From positions 124,001 to 188,000 of the forward strand of contig CM065314.1 in assembly GCA_033032175.1 (NCBI GenBank): DNA of 64,000 nt. Reading direction: 5' to 3'. Numbering within the stretch: the stretch's first letter is position 1; each line of letters begins with the position of its first letter. The notes under the pieces are model-generated. The model ran no database searches. It worked only from the letters and a program-made list of their open reading frames with translations, and was not told the DNA's origin. This document shows positions 11,550 to 23,500 of the stretch, one piece after another. Position numbers and translations under genes: made by a program. The stretch comes from Saturnia japonica. Lineage: Eukaryota; Arthropoda; Insecta; Lepidoptera; Saturniidae.

Positions 11550-12463
11550 ACGTACGATTCCAATAATGAAATCACGAAACCGAAAATATCCAACTTGGAA
11601 TACGAGAGCTTTGATTAAATAAATTGCAGAAAAAGATAAGGTCAGATTGAAGTACAAACGCTATAGCCCTCGAGATCTTATAAGAACTAAGCTGTTGAAT
11701 AAGCGCATTTAACGGGTGATCAGATGATCAGATGTTGTTATGATGGGTATCTTGAAACTATAGAGATGTGCTTGCTTTTAATTCGAAAAAGTTTTGGTCA
11801 TTTATAAAAGCACGTAGAAAGGGAGTTTCTGATATACCTACTGAAATGAAACTAGGTAATACACACACACAACAATAGCAATAGCTAACACAGGTGAATC
11901 TATTTGTAACCTTTCTGCTGAACACTTTTCTTCGGTTTACTCTGATCCCATTTATACTAATAACGTTCAGATGACTAAGATATGCATTTTTCTTCAAAAT
12001 TCATTAGGCAATATGACAATAAGCGAAGTCCTTATCCTGAAAGTGATAAAGAAGCTTGGTGTCAGTTAAGGAGCGGGAGCAGGTGGTATTCCTCTACTAT
12101 TTACTAACATATTTGACATTGCTTTTAAAAATTACATTTGAAATATCTATTCAAACGTCAACATTTCCTGCATTACGGAAGCCAGCTAATGTTGTTCCTA
12201 TTTTTAAAAGAGGTGAAAAAAATACTTTTCAAAATTTTCGACCTAAGATATTTGAAAGCATTATACTGTCGCCATTAGCATCATACTCTAGAAATGTTAT
12301 AAATCAGAATCAACATGGGTTCAGTAAGATCAAATCTACTGTCACATATCTACAAAATGATTTGAATGACATATCAAAAGCAGTCGATGCTCGAGTTCAG
12401 GTTGATGAAATGTACACTGATTTTAGTAGTGCTTTTGATAAAATTAACAATAACACACATATA

Positions 12464-13769
12464 CAAGGTGTCCAGAAAGGGTATCGAGTATTTGTAAGTT
12501 CAATGAAACAAAAACTATTTGTATGCAATAAAAAAGTTTATTGTTTATTATTAGCATATGAATTGGAGAATTATTTGGAAAAGATGATGTTATCCAAATG
12601 ATGACCGTTACGTTGCTGGCACTCTTCTAAACGGAAACGAAGATTGGCGATAACACGTTGACACATAACTATCGATATTGCTGCCATTTCTGACCTGATG
12701 TTTTGCTTTAACTGGGTTAGATTCGTCGGATTGTTTTGATAAACCTTACTTTTAAGGTATCCCCATGCAAAATAGTCAAGCGGGCTAAGGTCGGGGCTTC
12801 TGGTAGGCCAGTTGATGTTACCCCTTCGCGAAATGACTTTATTAGGGAATAATTCGTTAACAACTTCCATTGAGTCATTTGAGGTATGGCAAGTGGCCCC
12901 ATCTTGCTGGAACCACGTTCTTGAGTTGAAACCTGCAAACTCCTGCAACTCTGGGACCAAAAATTTCGCAACATATCGCAATAACGGTCACTATTCACAT
13001 TAATTGTTCGGCCTCGTTGATCTTCATGAAAATAAGGACCAATTATGCCTTTAGCAGACATAGCGGCCCAAACAACGACCTTTGGGCTATGCAGGGGTCG
13101 TTCATGCTTTCGTCTCGGATTCTCCACTGCCCAGTACCGACAATTCTGCTTATTAACATGACCATTCAGGTGAAAATTTGCTTCGTCACTGAACAGTATG
13201 TTGTTAAAGTTGTTAAATCGCTGCAGCATTTCGTTCGCAAAATTCAGTCGATTAGCATAGTCCGTATCCTTCAATTCTTGAACCAATTGAATTTTATAGG
13301 CTTTTAGATGTAAGTAAGTCTTTCTTTAAAATCGAATGTAAAGACGATTTTTTGATGTTCAACGCTTGGCTTCGCTTTCGGATGGATAAAGACGGATTTT
13401 GACGAACATACGCCTCAACTTCTTCAATTGTTTCTTCATCACGAACTGAACGAGGACGACCAGAGTTTTGAATTTTAACTGTCGCACCTGTATTCTCGAA
13501 CATCCTGATCCATTTCCTAATGCTATCGTCACTTGGTGCGTGGCGTGTACGATATTCCGCACGATAGAGACGTTGAGCAGTCACTATTGAATCACCATTA
13601 CGATAATACGCTCGTACGCAAAATGCGCGATGCGTCCCCGAGTACTGTTCCATCGTGACTAAAACTCCACAAAATGGCGGACGCCACGAACCCCTCCCCG
13701 CACCCTTTAGACGCCCCGTTTCGAATATGGCGTGAAAACAAATACCCGATACCCTTTCTGGACACCTTG
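12464..13769 (-). mobile_element. Tc1/mariner element with DD41D-type transposase
   Basis: The terminal inverted repeats begin CAAGGTGTCCAGAAAGGGTA on both ends (about 31 bp with one mismatch), flanked by TA at 12462-12463 and 13770-13771. The element is 1306 bp. The minus-strand transposase has motifs ILFSDEANF, WFQQDGATCHT and SPDLSPLDYFAWGY. Counting from the second aspartate to the aspartate in SPLD gives 41 intervening residues, which is not the 34 of classic mariners. DD41D spacing has been described for a separate branch of the superfamily. The copy lies inside the LINE relic 11550-13925. Confidence 0.85.
12571..13653 (-). pseudogene. DD41D transposase with two frameshifts
   Basis: The start is MEQYSGTHRAFCVRAYYRNG at 13653. 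A paired helix-turn-helix N-terminus runs to about 13310, where the frame shifts by one. The catalytic domain continues from 13286 to about 12985 (FSDEANFHLNGHVNKQNCRYW, shown here only in part: ILFSDEANF). A second shift occurs in a run of T/A near 12975-12985. The C-terminal third, with the second and third catalytic aspartates, runs to the stop at 12571. The TIRs are intact, so the copy could still be mobilised by a relative's transposase. Confidence 0.85.
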
Positions 13770-13925
13770 TACAAAAACTGAAACAGTTTCGTATTCATGG
13801 CCTTATTTTAATGTGATTACAATCTTATTTAGAGTGTCGGGTTCAAAGGGTCGTGGTGCACGGGTACATTTCTAGTCCTTTTTAACCGTCATCAGGAATT
13901 CCGCTAAATTCCCATTTAGAACCAT

Positions 13926-14491
13926 TATATTCTTAATATTTATTATTGATATCACTTGTTATACCAAACGCACCAAATGTTACTATTTATATTTCAGTGA
14001 AAGGAATTCATATTATTCTGCTACATTTAAAAGGAGTACGAATTCTGCGACTTGTATTTGAGTCAAGTGAACACATAATTTATCATATGTAGCAGGTATT
14101 TTGGATTAAATATTGCAAGGTGACAAATTATTTTTGTTTTCATGTGAAACATAGCAGTAATGCATTATTATTTCCATATCTATTTTAGCATCAGTTTTAA
14201 TTTCGAAACGGCGTTGACACGTTGGCAACACTGCTGATAAATTTGCAGCTGTGATTTGCAGCAAAGCAAATGTTTTGTGTACGGGAGCCGCGGGAGGGGG
14301 CTTGTTAGTTGTTTTTAATTGCAAGGTCGTTCTTTGTGTCAAAAAGTCTAGTTCTTGCAACGAAAAATAGTAACAAATATTGTCTTAATAGTGTGAGTGA
14401 CTATTTTGTGCTTGATGAAATAGAATATAGTGGGTGTATGTCGTCTTTAGAATAACCATTTTAGAACAATCAGTACCTAAAAAACGTTCCA
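13926..14491. other. WIPI2 5' flank and likely 5' UTR
   Basis: Sequence directly upstream of the WIPI2 start codon. It contains a GC-richer patch at about 14205-14300 and no clear TATA box. The leader immediately before the ATG is AACGTTCCA. No transcription start could be fixed from sequence alone. Confidence 0.35.
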
Positions 14492-14568
14492 ATGAGTTTG
14501 GGAGGAGGTCAAAACACAGAGGGCTCGAATGCAGGGGGAATATTTGTACAATTCAATCAGGATTGCAC
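14492..14568 (+). CDS. WIPI2: WIPI2 coding exon 1
   Basis: Starts at ATG 14492 with [16 protein letters not shown] and ends within a Thr codon (AC) at a strong donor GTAAGT. It encodes the first beta-strand motif IFVQFNQDC, which is characteristic of PROPPIN N-termini. Confidence 0.85.
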
Positions 14569-17500
14569 GTAAGTAATTGAAAGTTTCGTTTGCGCTATTT
14601 GTATGTGATACTAACATAAAGAATTGTTTTAAAAAGCAACGTTGATAAGGTTTTAATTAGGTGATGAGACTCTTCAAGGTTTACCTGGACGAGGGCAGGG
14701 TGTAGGTTGCGACAGAGCCCGATGTCACGAATTATCGCCGTTTTGTTACGAGTTGCGCTAATGATGCAATATGTCATTGCCAGCTGTTTCGTAATGGCCC
14801 AGGAGACTCGGTCGCCGTCTCGCCGTACACAAACATCACTACCATGACACCTTAGGGTGGAATCTGGTCTGCGGTCTAATCTAGTATCGAGTTGTGCATG
14901 TAAATATCTCTAGTATTGTGAAATGAAAATTGTTTTGTTGTCAAACCGATTTTATGTTTAAATCAGCTGATCTTTGTTGTCACACATAGCTACATTTGTT
15001 GTTAATATTTCATAATTATTTAACAAAAGTTCCATAGTTTTACTTCTACACTTACTTGACACACACAACAGAATATGTATAAGTATAAAATTGTGCATAT
15101 TAAATAAACAGAGAATGAATATATATGTGTTCAATTTAGTGGTATTGTTATAAAGTACAACTGTACCTACTTTATTTTCATTATTTGCCATTGTGTTTGT
15201 TTCTGAAACAATTTGTTCATTAACAAAATAAACCAGTCTTATATTCTAATCTTTTATTCACATTTAAACAAACCTTTTCTGTACTTATATTGTTTTTTTA
15301 ATCATATCAGCTATTCATTTTATCAGTATTTACAGTATCACCAAATGAGGAATAAATCTACAAATTAACTATGATTTATAATAGTCGTAAGTAGAATTTG
15401 ATCAAGTAATTATTATTTATATGATATATTATAAATGGCCTTGGCAATTACTATAATTTATCTTGTTTTTTTTTTTACAAAAACCTTTGTATTTGGGTAT
15501 AATTAATAACCTGATTTAAAGGACATCTTTAATTTGACTTTGAATGAACTAATAATGTTATTGTTACCTGTTAATCATCTATATTATTACCTTTATTTAA
15601 TAATATAATAAAGCAGAAGAGTTATTTGTTTGTTTAAACATGCTAATCTCTGGAACTACCAGTCGGATTCAAAAAATTCTTTTGTATATGATAGCCACAT
15701 ACCCATGGAATAGTATTATAGGCTATCTAACATTAGGCTACAACTATCAGCTAGCTTTTAATTAAGTAAGTCAGAGGTGAAAGTGTTCCCAAATTGCTTT
15801 ATTTGGGTACACTGGTGTAATGGCAAATGATTTGTAAATACAATGTTCTACAAAATTATTGGTCCTTAGTTTATAAAAAATGCTGCAATAGCATATGTCT
15901 ACATTTTTATAGTCTTATATACAAGTCACAATAAGGTATTTTGTGACAAAAATTAAATGATAATTAAAAAGTGATTTATGAGCATTAATTTTAAGCATGG
16001 TATATTAATCTGTAAGAACAAAAGTTACTTCATCATAAAGACAATTTTATGAAAGTAAATTTTGCCCTTTATAGCATGTTATTTGGATGCATAGTTCAGG
16101 AGATAATGGATAATTAAAGTAACTCAATACTTGGCTCGGTAGAACAGGGTGCTGTGAAAACCATTATAGTATACCACAAAAAAATGTTACAATTTTTTTT
16201 TTCTATAGTTAATAAGTACTATGAATTACCAGTAAGTAATCTATATAAATAAAATGATTGAAGTTTGCCATTGTGCATGCATCATGCAAAAACTAATGGG
16301 TATATCTTGACCATTTTTTTTTTTATTTTACTCCTTATATAGTTGGCACTTATCAAAAAGAAAAATTATCATGATATCTTCATTCAGTAAAAAATTATTA
16401 CAAATTATAGAAACTAGGATTTTTATAAGCACTAAGCATTCTGCTGTCATCCACACAAGTGGAGCCGTGGGCACAACTAGTTAATAAAACATTATTGATA
16501 TTGCATGTTTGCTTTAAATTGCCAAGGAAAGCATAACCTCCATAAGAGGATGGTCTATAATTTAAAGTTTACATATCATGTGAACTTGTAGACAAACTAT
16601 ATAAATGTATAGAAGTATAAATGTAAAATGATGATTGTAGAAACAGATAAGCGGAATCAAACAGTAATATATTTGTAAGAGCAGGTCCCTAGTGGCAGGC
16701 AGCAGCAGCGGCTACCACTTGTTTGCTCTGACGCCAGATGATGGTATTGAAGAAATATATGCAAGCCGCACAGGCCAGGAAACTTGCCTTGTGGACCGCC
16801 TCTTCAGCAGCTCACTTGTCGCTGTTGTCACAGTATCTGCTCCCAGGTTTGTATTGTTGCTTATTATAATGGGAGAACCAATTGACCAATTTACATTATT
16901 CCTTTATTAAGTTATAGATCTATTCTCTTGTTAGGGCTTAGTCTAAATTCTATTAAATTAGATGATATATTGAGTCTCTTATAAGGCTAGAAATAAGTTG
17001 AGCCAACAAAAAATTGCTACCAAAACAATCTCTTGCCAGTACTTTACCTAAATTACATATTGAATAAAGCAGTGGATGTTTGATTATAATTTAAAAAATC
17101 GGTAATAAAAATCAGCAGTAACATAATATAACTAACTAACTTCAATATTTAAACCATAATGACTATTTTTTACGTAGTTTTAATAGTTGAAAGCAAGAGT
17201 TATGGTGAGTACCACGATCGACAACTCATTTAATTTCAGTATATTTCTTACGAATTTGAAGAACCCTTGTGACTTTGACCTTCTTTCTATTTCCAGCCTG
17301 GGTAATAATATTATTAGAACGAGTTTATTACACCTATCATAGGTACATACTCTCTGATCGTATTAGTTCTGTAATCAAACAGGCAGAAATGTTTTTTTTA
17401 AGCAGGGAGGAAAAAACTAAATTCGGAATTCAACAACATTCGGTTGTAAAAAAATATTGACTGTAATAGTTTTCGAGAAAATATAAATAATTTATCTATC

Positions 17501-20500
17501 AAGAAAATGATGTTTTGTTATTATTATTTTTAATTTTAATAATTTTTTAAAAGAGTCCGCTATTTAAAATATTTCGAGAATTTTTTAAATAGTAAGGAGA
17601 CAATGAAGTTTTTCTTTCTAAAGTATTTAATGAATATATAAAAGTTATAGCTAAGGTAATATTAAAGAGTTTAAGATCTCTATACGTATTATAAAAGATG
17701 TTGAGATACAATCACTGTATAGTTTACAGAAGAACTGTGTTGGCGCGTATTCTTCTACTGGCGATGGACAGGGACGAGTGTGTTGACGCGACGTCATATT
17801 TACATAACTCTTCACGAACGCGTTCAAAGCTGATTGTTGCAAAGTATTTATGTCCTCGTTTATTTCGGATTCACGTTGTTACTTGTACTACATAGTTGGT
17901 AGTGCCTACGTACGACCGCTGAGTGCGCTGAGGCTGACTCCCGAGTGACGTTCACTAAGTGGCGACCTTACCATTGAATGACCATGGACGTATAGGTAAA
18001 TATATACATCCATGTGAATGATAATGATTTTTTTTCGTCGCCTTCACTCCTGTTATTTTATTGCTAGCAGAATGTGAAATCGAGTTAGTGGATGTAGGAT
18101 CTTGGAAATTTATAATAAATTGGTGTAATTTCACAACACCATACAAGTGACTCACAATCGTGACAAACACTGTGTTTACTAATCTTCTACACAGTCGTAA
18201 TCAATTCCAATACTCGACACAGTGCTACTCTTACATTCACTAATTAAATTATTGAACAAACTCCAACTATAGATTAACTAACCATTCAAGAATTAATAAG
18301 CTAAATTATAAAAATACAAAATTGAGATAAAAAAATTTACTCAAAATTATGAAATAATATTTTTATAATAATTAACCAACAAAACGAAATCAAAGGTAGA
18401 TACGAAACAAATTAAGGGTCTAGAAATTTTTTTGTGGTCATGCCAGTAAATCTGTCCTTTATCTGTGAGCAATTCTTGTATTTATATATATATGTAATTG
18501 GTTTCTTGGAAACGGCTCCAACGATTTGGATGAAACTTTGTATTTAGATAATGTTTTACATTCCAAGTATACCTAGATAGGTGCTTTTTCTGTATGACAC
18601 CGAGCAAAGCTCGGTCGCCCAGATATTAAAACTTAATCAAAATAGAAACGATATAAATATAATAAGTATATAGTTTCTTTTCTAACCTCAAAAAAATTCT
18701 AGGCCCTTAATTTGTTTCGTACTATCTGCTTTTGATTTCGTTTCGTTGGTTAATTATTATTAAAATATTATTTCACAATGTTGAGTTAATTTTTTTTAAG
18801 TCAATTTAATTTTTTTATTATTACTTTTTTATTTTGTCATTTTTATTTTTATTACACGCACCAGGGTTTGTCCAACATTTTGAGGTGGTTTTCCCTTTGA
18901 CACCACATCTGTAAATCCGCAGCTCGTATCAATAAGCTAGTCCGTTACACGTATTATTAGTCCATATCTTGAAAACTACTAAACCGATTTTGCTGAAACT
19001 TGCACTGTTCCCTATAATAATATTAATAATAATAGCTTTTATTTAACAACCTTACATAATCTATTAATTATTTGACAACATTACGTGAAGATTGTCTTGC
19101 TTTCCAGCATAGGCTTCCCCTGACCACTGTTTCCTAAGTTGGAAGTAAATGTAAGCCAATAAAAAAGAAATGGTTAAAATGATAGTTTTGGAGAAATGCG
19201 TGGACAAACATACATAAATAAACCTATAAAATTTTGTATATTTTATTCGAAGCCCTATTAGGTTATCATTGTGAATATATTGGAGTTCCAATAATATTAC
19301 ATACATACGTGTTGAATTGATAACCTCATTTTTTTGAAGTCTGTCAAATTGAAACAAAACCCCGACTGAAACAAAAACACGACATAAAACAATTTAATTT
19401 TGCTTATTATTTGATTCTCAGACGTCGTAATTAAATATTATATTAAAGCATACTTATATCACTCCAACAATTAAGACGAATCTAAAAACACCTCGTTTGC
19501 TAAAATCCATCAAGCCGCAGTCGGGTAATACAAGCATAGCCGTGGGCAGGATTTTGCCCAGGGGACGTCGTCGGGCCAGGGAAAAGTAATGTTAAGTTTT
19601 AATACTGTAAGCAAGGTATTGTCTAAAAACAACGGCGACCGTAGCGTCGGTGACAGTCGTCGTCGTCATGCAGACCTGCCGACCTGCCGAAATGTTTCTT
19701 CATTGTTTCAAAGACCCCAACAATATCATGGGAAGAAGACAAAAGGCACTGAAATTGCCTCCGACTATGTCTAAACAACATGTACAAAGTTATACCACTG
19801 GGTGTGGAGACAATTTTGAATAACACCATCAAATGTCTTGTATTTTCGTTTTGGGTATTACGAGGGCGCATGTTAACTGATATTGAATGGGTTTCAATAT
19901 GTTACGTACAAAATTTGCTTTGGTTAGATCAAACGATGAGATGCAATCACATAAATTATCATTAGTAGTTATGATAATTGGTGACGTATGTATTTCACTT
20001 GCCGGTTAAACATTGTGATCATACCATATTGTGTAGAAGTGATGGAAAGATATTGTAATAGTCTCGCTGTAGTTATAATAATAGATAAATACAGGTAGTG
20101 GGCTCGTGGTCGCGGCTCGGAAATGTCTTTAATATTATTATATTTAGATTCGGTTGGCAAGCGCATCTTGTCGCGTCCGCGTCACGTCGTCGGTGCGGCC
20201 GCGGCCGTGGTCCGTGGACATGAACTTGGCTCCACCTCCGCGCGGCGCGCTTACACAACGTATCACTTGCAGATTACAGTGCTGATTTGAATTTTCTTCT
20301 GAACCGTCTCAAGTCCGTGATAGAGGACAAAATCCGCCTGAGCAGTTCGGTTTTCGTGCTAGACATTCTTGCACTCATCAATTGCACCGCCTCACGGAGC
20401 ACATTACGTTTAACTTCGCAGAGTTATACAAACTTCGCCGTACGATTGCGGTCTTCTTTGACGTTGCCAAGGTCTTTTATAAGGTCTGGAAAGAAGGATT

Positions 20501-23500
20501 AGTCCACAAGTTGTACTCTTATGAAATCCCCGATAGATTAGTTAAAATCATCCGCGACTATCTCACAGCCCGCACCTTCCGCTACAGAGTGCCGTGAGAG
20601 TGAGTATAGAGAGTGCCACCGCCCACGCCCGCGTAACCACCGTTCTCTCCGCAGAGGACGGGCGGTCAACTTCGTCACGTCCGCTCTCTCCTAGGTCCTT
20701 TCCTCGGTGTGAAGCCCTTGGGTCAGGCAGCCGCCCGTGCGATACAAGTGACACTATACGTGTAACACGTAACTAAGGCATTCTCTCTTTATTAAAATTT
20801 ACGTCACAGTGATTTGAATTTTATTGTAGAAACGATGTAGTTAGTCTAAGAAAAAAAAACATTATGATTTTTTAGCATTTCTTATGTAAAGTCATGATAA
20901 TCGCTGTTATACCTATTCTGTCCGTATCAGAACCAACGACAATCCCGAATGATATCGCGTATTTGTTAACGGCCGCGGCTGTGAACATTATTTACATCCT
21001 GCAGTGGCTGCAAGCTGCAGTATGTACTCTATGGAGACGGACGCTATTGTGTTCTAAACATTTGCAAGGGATTTCTTAAAGTGTACCTAGTTTGTGTTTT
21101 GTTTTTTTTTAATATAATAATGACATGTCGTGATGTAAGACATGATATGTTGCAGCAAAAAGCACTGAATTCAGTATTTTAATATGTACAGAAATGTGAC
21201 AGGTTTTCCACAATGTAATCATTATATAGTACCTACGTTTACATTGACTGGCCTATGTTCTACTGCACAATCCGTCCAGCCGTTTCAGCATGGTTGAGGA
21301 CGACCAAATAAACCTACTTTAATATGTATAATAAGTATATATATTAGTTTATATACATAATATAATGTAACATTATTATAATAATGTGTATTAATTTACA
21401 TATTACGTGGTAAGTTTATGGTATAGTAGGGGTTGAGTTGAGGATCAGCCGCGCACGGCTCATGTTGTTGAATTTATAATATAAAAAATTTAGCTGTAAT
21501 CCTGATGGTTGTACTGTGCGTATATGAAGGGGCCATTTGAATTCAAGATTAATTGTTATTTGTAATTTGGTCATAAAACACATCCGACAAACTGTGTGTA
21601 TACATTTAGTAACCCTTCGGTGATACAGGCGTGATTATACATATGTTATATGTTAATACCAAAAGGATATAATTACTCAATTAATTAATTAACGATTAAC
21701 TGTTAGTCGTTTATTAGATTTATTTTAAAGAAAAAAACTTGATTAAAAAGAAATTTCAACCCATGATTTAATATATTTATTTTTAAATAATAAGTAAGTT
21801 TAAATAAAAGTTTACAATAACAATTGTTAAAACATACGTCATTTTGGCGCTCTATCGTGACGTCATAGTAAATAACAACAACACGAGTGAACATTGTTTT
21901 ACGAATACTGTTTACTGTGTTCCTCATTATTTTGTATTTTACGCCTTATTCTATAGAATAGGAATTCTATAGAATTCATGCCAAATATCATTTAGGCAAA
22001 GTATGAAATACATGTACGATTCGTTTCGAATATCACGTAGGAGTGTTTGGCGGGATCTCAAAGTGCCATGTGAAGGAGACGAACACGTGCATCTATAGGG
22101 CTTAGCCCGCGAGAGAATGAGATAGAATATACACGGTTTATGCAAGTAATGTAATAAGCTTGAAATCGTCATGGTGCAAGTTCTACTCGTTACTTGTCCG
22201 ATTTTTAATAATTGTGGGGACTAACTACTCTCTACGAGTAGACTCATAACAATAATACCTATACATATTATTGTAAACGCGTGTAGAGAGGTATGACGCG
22301 CCACGGTGACGCAGTACGCTCGTGAGTCACTCACCGCTTGATCGCGAACTGCGATACGGCGACTAACCGACGCGGCCTCCGCTCCAGCCCGTGCAACTCA
22401 ATGCAACACACACACACACACACACACATATCCCATGCGGCCATGCAGACGTCACGCTCACACGCTCACGAAACTCACGCTAATCTAGCTCGTGCTAATT
22501 TGTTACGTTAAATACGAAAGAAGCACACGACTACAATCGCGGTCCTGTGTTTACACAGTTTTATTTCAATTTCTTTATACACGATACGATGTATCAAACT
22601 AAACAAGCCAAGAAATGATTTTTATTGTCATATGAATATTGTTGGTAATTGACCGTAGTGTCCGTGATGGTAAAGTAGATACCACTGAGAGATCGGGAAT
22701 CTATTGGCAGTTGCCGTTATCATGTCAGCCTGTATTAATGTCTCTTCGCGTTACACTTGAAGGCGCCGACTTGTCATGAAGAGGAGAAAACATATTGTCT
22801 GGGAGATGGAGTTTACTGTACAACTGTGACTCCGAAGCCCAGCGCGCGTGGTTCTGTTCTGGAAAGGAGGAGAGAGTATTACATTGATATTTCAATACCG
22901 AGACTTCTTCTCTCGTGTCGTTAAACCTCTGATTTAAAGTCATTTTGACCAGTAGGTGGCTACTTCCACGGCGGTGCCCGAGTTGGTCATTAGACCACTC
23001 ATCGTACATGAAAAATGCAAGTGTGTCCTTGACTGCACTTGGACTCCACACTGGTCGAACCAGTGCCGGAGCACTGCGTCTCACTCTAAGCGATTACTCT
23101 TGTACTCTTGTTACTCTTGTAGCGGCCGACTTGGGCTCGCACTCTGTTCAAACTCTACCAAATTGGTCAGTTCGTGACCAGGAGGTAGTTTTTCAGCTGC
23201 AGGAACGTATTGTGTTCGAGGTAGAGCGTGCTTAGTGGTCCATAGAGCAAGGCGATCTTCACTTGTATTACCACTGGATGTTGAGGCGAAAAATAGGAAG
23301 CTCTATAGGTTTTTCAATCGTCTTTCAGATGGTACCGTATTATATAAATATTAGAAGTTACTGTCGTGTTCGTGTTTCGTTTTTTCTATGGAGCATGCAA
23401 TCTCTCGTCGTACGACTGGCGAGATACCCCTATATCTATACCGTGATACATAGGACCATTTAGAATTATGAGAAAGATCCCCACAATGTAAAATTTAAAA

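Larger units (their letters stand above)
11550..13925 (+). mobile_element. Decayed non-LTR retrotransposon (jockey/CR1-like), split by a mariner
   Basis: Scattered frames match the LINE at 56593-59490 in order: a linker motif YPTWNTRALIK (about 11588), a KSRFWSFIK-like region (about 11790), then RT motifs PANVVPIFKRG (about 12183), NQNQHGFSKIKST (about 12304) and YTDFSSAFDK (about 12414-12443). The RT text stops at the mariner at 12464 and resumes right after it at 13772 (KLKQFRIHG, then QRVVVHGYISSPF and SSGIP). So the mariner landed inside an RT codon region. There are many stops and shifts; 5' and 3' ends are missing. Confidence 0.75.

Noticed and set aside
22725..23235. Overlapping open frames on both strands
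   Set aside because: No recognisable domain, no splice sites linking them to WIPI2, and they overlap each other. Kept only as an intron note.
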